Shown here one piece after another: positions 59,053 to 64,000 of a stretch of 64,000 bases of DNA; positions within the stretch are counted from its first letter, which is position 1, and each line of letters begins with the position of its first letter. The DNA is taken from assembly GCF_011170065.1 (NCBI RefSeq), contig NZ_BLLH01000001.1:310001-374000 (forward strand). The letters are read 5' to 3'. The position numbers and the translations under genes are program-made. The DNA comes from Pseudolactococcus insecticola. Its GTDB lineage: Bacteria; Bacillota; Bacilli; Lactobacillales; Streptococcaceae. Under the pieces are notes generated by a model. That model was not told the origin of the DNA. It searched no databases and worked only from the letters and a program-made list of their open reading frames with translations.

Positions 59053-59814
59053 ATGACTATGGACGATAAAAAACTCATTAACACTTGCCTGCTTGCGGGC
59101 GAGATTCTCATGGCAAATGGTTCGGAAATTACGCGTGTTGAGGATGTCATCATGCGGATTGGTCGTGCCGCTGAGATTGACAATATGCAAGTCTATGCCT
59201 TGCTAAACGGCATTACCGTGAGTTTTCCAAGCCAATCTTTGACGCAGATGCGCGCGATTCCGCCACGTATTCAGACCATGGACATGGAAAAAATCGTTGC
59301 GGTAAATGATCTGACGCGGCAATTTACAGCACATAAAATCGACCTTGACAGCTTTCATGATAAGTTGAGTACGGTTGATACCAATAGTCCGACTTTTCCT
59401 GTCTGGTTGCAGATTATTGGTGCTATTTTTGTGTCGATGACACTCATGGTTACGATTACAAAGACAGCAGCACCGATAAATCTTGTTCTGACGGCCTTTT
59501 CAAGTGGGCTTTCTTACCGGATTTATCTGAGCATCAGAACGAGATTTGGCATGCGATTTTTCGGTCTTTTTCTAGCCAGTCTCAGCATTTCGCTCGTCAT
59601 GTTAGTTGCGTCTCATGCTTTGCGCTCACCATTTTCAGCGGATACTGTCATCATCGGAGCAGTCATGCCGCTAGTGCCTGGCGTTGCGCTGACAAATGCT
59701 GTGCGTGAAATCATGGCTGGTAACTTTATTTCTGGTCAGGGGCGCATGGTGGAAGCACTCTTATCTGTGATTTCTATCGGACTTGGCATCGCCATGCTAT
59801 CATTTTTCTACTGA
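59053..59814 (+). CDS. ThrE-type threonine/serine exporter, N-terminal (DUF1212) half
   Basis: A 253-residue membrane protein. The soluble N-terminal region (about 1-115, with NGSEITRVEDVIMRIG) precedes about five transmembrane segments. The motif GAVMPLVPGVALTNAVREIM is diagnostic of the family. In two-gene systems it works with a short DUF3815 partner, which is the next gene. AAGAGGATTAGG precedes the ATG. The transported compound is not certain. Confidence 0.87.
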   Translation: MTMDDKKLINTCLLAGEILMANGSEITRVEDVIMRIGRAAEIDNMQVYALLNGITVSFPSQSLTQMRAIPPRIQTMDMEKIVAVNDLTRQFTAHKIDLDSFHDKLSTVDTNSPTFPVWLQIIGAIFVSMTLMVTITKTAAPINLVLTAFSSGLSYRIYLSIRTRFGMRFFGLFLASLSISLVMLVASHALRSPFSADTVIIGAVMPLVPGVALTNAVREIMAGNFISGQGRMVEALLSVISIGLGIAMLSFFY

Positions 59815-59859
59815 TTTTAGCCGACTTTGGTTAAAATACTATAAAAGAAAGGGATTTTG

Positions 59860-60327
59860 ATGATCATCTTACGTCATTTAGTCATTCAAACACTTCTAGC
59901 CTATGTCGGGAGTTTCGCATTTGGCATCATTCTCAATATCCCGCGCAGAACCTTGCACCGTGCAGGTATCGTTGGTGGTGCCTCTTGGCTGGTTTATGAG
60001 CTGGTTGACCTTGGCACCCAGCATATCATGGCGAGAAATTGGCGGATAGTCCTTGGCTCATTTTTGGGCGCTGTGGTGATAGGCGTGGTTAGCTTGACCA
60101 TGAGTCGCGCGCAGAAGGTTCCTATGCTGATTTACAACATCCCAGGGATATTTCCACTTGTACCTGGTGGTCAAGCTTATCAGGTCGTCAGAAACCTCGT
60201 CGTAGGAAATCAAGCAATCGCAAGGCAAAATTTTGAACTGGTAGTCATCATCGTTGCAGCACTTGCGACAGGATTTTGGCTAGCAGAGCTGATCAATCGC
60301 CTGCGTGGCATGATTCGTTTGGCTTAG
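59860..60327 (+). CDS. ThrE-type threonine/serine exporter, C-terminal (DUF3815) half
   Basis: A 155-residue membrane protein with about four hydrophobic segments. The motif IPGIFPLVPGGQAYQVVRNL mirrors the partner's GAVMPLVPG motif. ATG 59860 follows AGAAAGGG; the TTG at 59857 is less likely. Its last codons (RLRGMIRLA and stop) and its terminator recur as a diverged copy at 60968-61045. Confidence 0.86.
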   Translation: MIILRHLVIQTLLAYVGSFAFGIILNIPRRTLHRAGIVGGASWLVYELVDLGTQHIMARNWRIVLGSFLGAVVIGVVSLTMSRAQKVPMLIYNIPGIFPLVPGGQAYQVVRNLVVGNQAIARQNFELVVIIVAALATGFWLAELINRLRGMIRLA

Positions 60328-60371
60328 AACATAAAAACAGATCTCAATGATGATATGAGACCTGTTTTTTT
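60296..60371. repeat. Direct repeat, left copy (end of the exporter gene and its terminator)
   Basis: ATCGCCTGCGTGG...ATGA...TCGTTTGGCTTAGAA, then a hairpin with ATCTCAATGAT, matches 60968-61045 with few differences over about 75 bases. The two copies are offset by 672 bases and bracket the toxin-antitoxin module. Confidence 0.85.
60334..60371. terminator. Terminator of the exporter genes
   Basis: AAAACAGATCTCA pairs with TGAGACCTGTTTT (one mismatch) around about nine bases, then T-run. Confidence 0.85.
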
Positions 60372-60392
60372 ATTATGGGAGATTTTTGATTA

Positions 60393-60653
60393 TCAAGAAT
60401 AATGATCTTTAGCAGAGTAGATAAATAAAATATCATCCTCAACGCGATAAACCAATCTATCTTTTTCATTTATTCGACGAGAAATTTTGCCAGATAAATC
60501 TTCTTTTAAAATTTCTGGTTTTCCTATCCCGCTAAATGGGTCTCGTTCAATGTCTTTGATGAGATGATTGATTTTCTTGAGTGTTCTCTTATCTTGAGTT
60601 TGCCAATATAGATAATCATCCCAAGCATCATCGCTCCAGGATTTAATCATCAT
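60393..60653 (-). CDS. yoeB: YoeB-type toxin (ribosome-dependent mRNA interferase)
   Basis: An 86-residue RelE-superfamily toxin. SWSDDAWDDYLYWQTQDK, LIKDIERDPFSGIGKPE, RRINEKDRLVYRV and the C-terminal His-Tyr in KDHYS match YoeB/Txe, including catalytic Arg, His and Tyr. The start overlaps the antitoxin stop region by 11 bases. It cuts mRNA at the ribosome when freed from the antitoxin, by family precedent. Confidence 0.93.
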   Translation of the reverse strand: MMIKSWSDDAWDDYLYWQTQDKRTLKKINHLIKDIERDPFSGIGKPEILKEDLSGKISRRINEKDRLVYRVEDDILFIYSAKDHYS

Positions 60654-60909
60654 CTACCTCAATCAGATCACGTATAATACCTTTCCCTGCGTTGAATTGT
60701 TTATCAGCACGCTGGATTTTTTCCATAAGATATTGATTATTCAAAATGTAGTTGTTTTCAATCAGATTATCATAATCAATCTTTGATAAGACCACAACAT
60801 TTTCCTCTGGTTTTTTATTCGTCACGATAATCACATCGCTATCATCATTAACTTTCTTCATGTATGATTTTAGATTAGCACGGAAATTACTATAAGCCAC
60901 AGCTTCCAT
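60643..60909 (-). CDS. yefM: YefM-type antitoxin
   Basis: An 88-residue Phd/YefM antitoxin that neutralises YoeB and represses the operon. AVAYSNFRANLKSYMKKV, IIVTNKKPEENVVVLS and the YDNLIE helix are typical. AGAGGTGG lies six bases before ATG 60909. Antitoxin-first order and overlap with the toxin gene are standard for this class. Confidence 0.93.
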   Translation of the reverse strand: MEAVAYSNFRANLKSYMKKVNDDSDVIIVTNKKPEENVVVLSKIDYDNLIENNYILNNQYLMEKIQRADKQFNAGKGIIRDLIEVDDD

Positions 60910-60935
60910 ATAAGGCCACCTCTTTCTATATTTAT

Positions 60936-60964
60936 ATTGTACTGTTTTTTGTACAGGAAATCAA
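60936..60964 (-). promoter_or_regulatory. yefM-yoeB promoter and operator
   Basis: On the minus strand, TTGATT (at 60959-60964), 17 bases, TACAAT (60936-60941). The palindrome TGTACA (60950-60955) and a second TGTAC (60938-60942) lie between the elements. YefM operators characterised elsewhere carry TGTACA cores. Confidence 0.75.
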
Positions 60965-60967
60965 GTG

Positions 60968-61045
60968 ATCGCCTGCGTGGTATGAATCGTTTGGCTTAGA
61001 ATCTAAAAAAATAGATCTCAATGATATAAGCTGAGATCTGTTTTT
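60968..61045. repeat. Direct repeat, right copy
   Basis: A diverged copy of 60296-60371. It still reads as the exporter C-terminus (RLRGMNRLA and stop) followed by a terminator, but no gene precedes it. Confidence 0.85.
61013..61045. terminator. Terminator of ltaS (minus strand)
   Basis: AGATCTCA and TGAGATCT form a perfect stem around about 11 bases. On the minus strand a T-run follows, so it serves ltaS; the plus strand also has T5. Confidence 0.8.
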
Positions 61046-61046
61046 C

Positions 61047-63185
61047 TTATTTTTTACTAGAACTACTTGCTGTACTTGCGACACTATCAGGATGAAGTTC
61101 CTGGTAAGTTTCTGTTTTCCAGAGTCCTTTTGTGGTTTGATTGCCATTTTCAGAGAAGATAGAAGTTGATTTGTCGCCAAGTTTTTTCTCAATCGCCTCG
61201 GCTTTTTGCAAGCCTTTGGTGTAGTTATACTTGGTTGGATCCTCAGCTTTTAGACCGTCATCAGGCCAGAAACGCAGTAAATCGCCAGTTGTGATAGCAT
61301 CTGAAATCTTGAGTTGCTTTTCAGTTTTTTTGTTATTGGCATCAATGACAGCCTTGGTTGCTGGATCAGGATTGGTGATTTCCTCACCCGTTGCTGTCTT
61401 GTAGATGCGACCGGCATAGCTTGTCAGATCTGGAGAAACCCAGTTATCTGTTGTCCGCATGGCGACAAGATTTTTATGCTGTGGACTGAGCATATCTTGA
61501 CCAAGTTCGGGATACTTACTATTGTTAATGCCAAGCAAGTGCATGAGTGTTGGAAGATTGTCCACTTCGCCACCGTAAGTATGATCAACGTGCCCCTTAT
61601 CAGTACCAGGCACGACAATCATATAGGGCACGCGTTGCAGCATAGCATTGTCATAGTTAGACCAAGTTTCCTTATCTTTGCCAAGCAACTCAGCAAGGTC
61701 GGGATTACGTGAGTTTGAGATACCATAGTGGTCACCATAAAGCACAATAACTGAGTTTTTATAAACGCCAGAGGCTTTGAGATAGTCAAAGAATTCTTTG
61801 ACCGCAGTGTCAAGGTAGTTAGCCGTTGCAAAATAGCCGTTGATCGTGTCGTCTTTGGTATTAGCAAGCGGGAAACCGGCTTCGCCACCCTCAAACTGAA
61901 CATAGGGATAGTGGTTAGAAACCGTGATAAACTTGGTGTAAAATGGCTGTTGCAGATGTTCTAAATAGTTGATAGAATCGCCAAACATGTACTTGTCATG
62001 CAAGCCATACTGGAAGGAGTTTGACTTATCAACGTCAAAGTAAGTTTGGTCGAAGAAGTAGTCGTAGCCTAGGCGTTTATAAGTTTCATTTCGATTCCAA
62101 AATGAGCCGACATTGCCATGAAAAACAGCAGACGTATAGCCGCCAACCTGCCCTAAAATATCTGGTGCAGCTTGGAAGGTGTTTTTACCGCCATTGCTAA
62201 CGAAAAATGACCCTTGTGATAGCCCGAAAAATGAGTCTTCCATAAGTGTTTCCGCATCAGACGTCTTACCAGCCTTGACCTGGTGGAAGAAATTGTCAAA
62301 AGCAAAGGTCTCCTTTGAGCTGAAAAGGGAGTTTAGAAATGGTGTGACCTCGTGCTCAACGCCGTTTTTATCCTTGAGTTTGTAGTTGATCAAAAACTGC
62401 TGGAAGCTCTCAAGGTGGATGTAGATGACGTTTCTGCCTTTTGCAATGCCATAGGTATCAGGATTTGGCTGGGCATAGTTGTCAGCGATATATTTTTGCA
62501 CCTCAGCGACATCAGTCGGTTTGGCTTCTTTACGCACCTGGTTGGTCTTGTAGGTGTTGATGCCATCATACACGGTAAATGGAATCAAGCCCAGATAGCG
62601 AACAACATAAGTATTTGAAAATCCGCGACTCAAGAGCTCAGGTCGGTCGATTTCAGCTAGGAAAAGGTTGACCGTAAATGCGAGGATAGATAACGATGTA
62701 ATCGCAAAGCTGGCGCGTTTATTAAATGGTCGTTTATCAAAACGAATGACTTTTTTGAGCATCAAAATCGCAATCAAAACAAAGTCAATCACAAAGAAAA
62801 TGTCACTCAGATTAAATAGATTTGCTGCAGACTGGCCAAGCCCAGCCGAAACCTTGCTTGAGGCAAGGAGGGTGTTAATAGTGATGAAGTCTGTAAACTC
62901 ACCAAAATAAGTCGAGTTTGAAAAAAGCCAAACGGTCAAGGCGACATAAATTACGAGCGACAAAATATAGTAAATTTTGGTGTTTTTGACATAGAGCGCA
63001 ATGCCAAGTAACAGCAACGTCCAGGACAACGGGTTTAGGATGGCAAGAAAGATCTGGAAGGAATTGTCAAAGTCCAGATCAAACTTGACGAAGTAAGCAA
63101 AAAGCGTTTTTGCCCAGTATAAAATGACTAGAAAAAGGGTGAATCCTAGCCGAGTAGACAGGGCATTTGAAATTTTTTTAAGCAA
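61047..63185 (-). CDS. ltaS: Lipoteichoic acid synthase (LtaS-type phosphoglycerol transferase)
   Basis: Polymerises glycerol phosphate from phosphatidylglycerol into lipoteichoic acid outside the membrane. The 712 residues hold five N-terminal transmembrane segments (about 1-180) and an extracellular sulfatase-fold domain (about 250-610). Metal-site Glu259 is in HLESF and the catalytic Thr308 in KAGKTSDAE. The tail is Ser/Lys-rich. The start is a TTG at 63185, about ten bases after AAGGA. Confidence 0.93.
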   Translation of the reverse strand: MLKKISNALSTRLGFTLFLVILYWAKTLFAYFVKFDLDFDNSFQIFLAILNPLSWTLLLLGIALYVKNTKIYYILSLVIYVALTVWLFSNSTYFGEFTDFITINTLLASSKVSAGLGQSAANLFNLSDIFFVIDFVLIAILMLKKVIRFDKRPFNKRASFAITSLSILAFTVNLFLAEIDRPELLSRGFSNTYVVRYLGLIPFTVYDGINTYKTNQVRKEAKPTDVAEVQKYIADNYAQPNPDTYGIAKGRNVIYIHLESFQQFLINYKLKDKNGVEHEVTPFLNSLFSSKETFAFDNFFHQVKAGKTSDAETLMEDSFFGLSQGSFFVSNGGKNTFQAAPDILGQVGGYTSAVFHGNVGSFWNRNETYKRLGYDYFFDQTYFDVDKSNSFQYGLHDKYMFGDSINYLEHLQQPFYTKFITVSNHYPYVQFEGGEAGFPLANTKDDTINGYFATANYLDTAVKEFFDYLKASGVYKNSVIVLYGDHYGISNSRNPDLAELLGKDKETWSNYDNAMLQRVPYMIVVPGTDKGHVDHTYGGEVDNLPTLMHLLGINNSKYPELGQDMLSPQHKNLVAMRTTDNWVSPDLTSYAGRIYKTATGEEITNPDPATKAVIDANNKKTEKQLKISDAITTGDLLRFWPDDGLKAEDPTKYNYTKGLQKAEAIEKKLGDKSTSIFSENGNQTTKGLWKTETYQELHPDSVASTASSSSKK

Positions 63186-63306
63186 GTGAGTGATTTCCTT
63201 ATTGTCTAGCTGATAACAGATGTTATCGTTTGATTTTCTCTAAAATAATTCATAAAATATCTTACTCCATTTTACGCTTTTTTGCCGTTTTTCGCAAATT
63301 TTCGTG

Positions 63307-63312
63307 TATAAT
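63307..63312 (+). promoter_or_regulatory. -10 element of the rRNA methyltransferase gene
   Basis: TATAAT, eight bases before the ATG. No ribosome site lies in the gap. Confidence 0.5.
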
Positions 63313-63320
63313 TGATAGTA

Positions 63321-64000
63321 ATGAATAAGATAACAATCAATCAACACGCGGCAGAAAAGATTCGCAAAGGCATTGCGGTGCTTGACAGGCGAGACTTTGC
63401 AGCACAAGACATTTCTGACGGCTTTGCGTCGCTTTATTTTGAGAAAAATTTTCTAACAGCAGCCTATTTTTCCCGTCAGAACAAGGGCGTGGGCTGGACA
63501 TTTGAGACGCGTGATTTTCAGCAACTTTTTGCGCAAGCGCGCGCGCAGCGAAAGGCGTATTTTGACGACGCTTTAACAAACGCTTTTCGTGCTTTTAACC
63601 AAGACGGTGACGGTTTTGGTGGCGTGACGGTCGATATTTATGGAGATTTCGCCTTATTTTCTTGGTACAATCCCTTTATTTACAGCATCAAAGACGAGAT
63701 AGTGGCGGCTTTTCGCATGATTTATCCTGAGATTCAGGGCGGTTATGAAAAAGTGCGATTTGAGAGTGGTATGGCAGTGTCCAGCCATTTGTTTGGTGAA
63801 GCGGCGCCTGAAAAATTTACCATTTTGGAAAATGGTGTCAGCTATCAAGTTTTCTTAAATGATGGGTTGATGACAGGTATCTTTCTGGACCAGCACGAAG
63901 TTCGCGGGAGCTTGATAAATACACTTGCGGCGGGAAAATCTATGCTCAACATGTTTTCGTATACAGCTGCTTTTTCGGTTGCTGCAGCCATGGGCGGTGC
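63321..64000 (+). CDS. Class I SAM-dependent rRNA methyltransferase (RlmI family), 3' end cut off
   Basis: The frame is open from ATG 63321 to the window edge (226 residues). The N-terminal part resembles the PUA-like domain of RlmI/YwbD-type 23S rRNA cytosine methyltransferases. NDGLMTGIFLDQHEVRG and LNMFSYTAAFSVAAAMGG are the linker and SAM-binding motif I of that family. The rest of the Rossmann domain lies outside the window. The start looks nearly leaderless. Confidence 0.87.
   Translation, partial: MNKITINQHAAEKIRKGIAVLDRRDFAAQDISDGFASLYFEKNFLTAAYFSRQNKGVGWTFETRDFQQLFAQARAQRKAYFDDALTNAFRAFNQDGDGFGGVTVDIYGDFALFSWYNPFIYSIKDEIVAAFRMIYPEIQGGYEKVRFESGMAVSSHLFGEAAPEKFTILENGVSYQVFLNDGLMTGIFLDQHEVRGSLINTLAAGKSMLNMFSYTAAFSVAAAMGG

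Noticed and set aside
60372-60967. An insertion sequence carrying the toxin-antitoxin genes
   Set aside because: There is no transposase and no terminal inverted repeats; only the direct repeat from the neighbouring gene end is seen.

Overview
The window reads as chromosomal DNA of a low-GC lactic acid bacterium of the Streptococcaceae, most like Lactococcus or its relatives. Supporting marks are the gpsB–rnpB–RNA methyltransferase–mapZ order, a single long PurL (about 1240 residues), a heterodimeric PyrK/PyrDB dihydroorotate dehydrogenase, PurR PurBoxes of the Lactococcus type, PyrR attenuators, RNase J2, Rex and LtaS. This is an inference from gene content; no tRNA or 16S rRNA lies in the window. 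I saw no insertion sequence, prophage or CRISPR array.

Layout. 1-2.7 kb: end of dapA, then rnjB. 2.7-5.8 kb: a very acidic, repetitive, wall-anchored surface protein. 5.8-15.8 kb: pyrR-pyrP-pyrB-carA-carB-pyrK-pyrD-pyrF, interrupted by three PyrR-type attenuators. 15.8-19.6 kb: gpsB, the RNase P RNA, an RNA methyltransferase and mapZ. 19.7-24.2 kb: purC-purL behind a PurBox. 24.2-38.4 kb: an assimilatory sulfate reduction and siroheme island. It runs sulfate-binding protein-cysT-cysW-cysH-cysA, then from a second promoter cysD-cysN-sulfite reductase-uroporphyrinogen methyltransferase-APC permease-sirB-sirC-hemC-hemD. 38.4-40.5 kb: radC, converging on an amidotransferase-like hydrolase and rex. 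40.6-47.2 kb: an ABC-F protein, then a galactofuranose-type glycan cluster (glf, two tandem family-8 glycosyltransferases, an epimerase). 47.3-51.6 kb: pyrE, pyrC, a DUF1054 gene, metA behind a double MET-box, and dnaD. 51.6-54.4 kb, minus strand: HD phosphohydrolase, Cof phosphatase, TetR regulator. 54.6-59.0 kb: an E1 alpha/beta pair, a DUF1934 gene, a flavin-fold gene and purM-purN behind a second PurBox. 59.0-64 kb: a split ThrE-type exporter, a YefM/YoeB toxin-antitoxin module inside a direct repeat, ltaS, and the start of an rRNA methyltransferase gene.

How it fits together. Every enzyme of de novo UMP synthesis is encoded here, with the regulator PyrR and the uracil permease. The sulfur island would turn external sulfate into sulfide and make the siroheme that the sulfite reductase needs. 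MetA carries the acetyl-CoA-type residue (Glu111), so O-acetylhomoserine could receive that sulfide. The island is the most unusual part of the window, because lactic acid bacteria normally depend on reduced sulfur. It lacks cysC, cysJ and hemA/L/B, and it holds an APC permease translationally coupled to siroheme genes. That permease is a candidate importer of a tetrapyrrole precursor.

Other points of interest are two PurBox promoters with identical internal spacing and a terminator in the gap, a 672-bp toxin-antitoxin insertion that duplicated the end of the neighbouring gene, and several starts that look leaderless.
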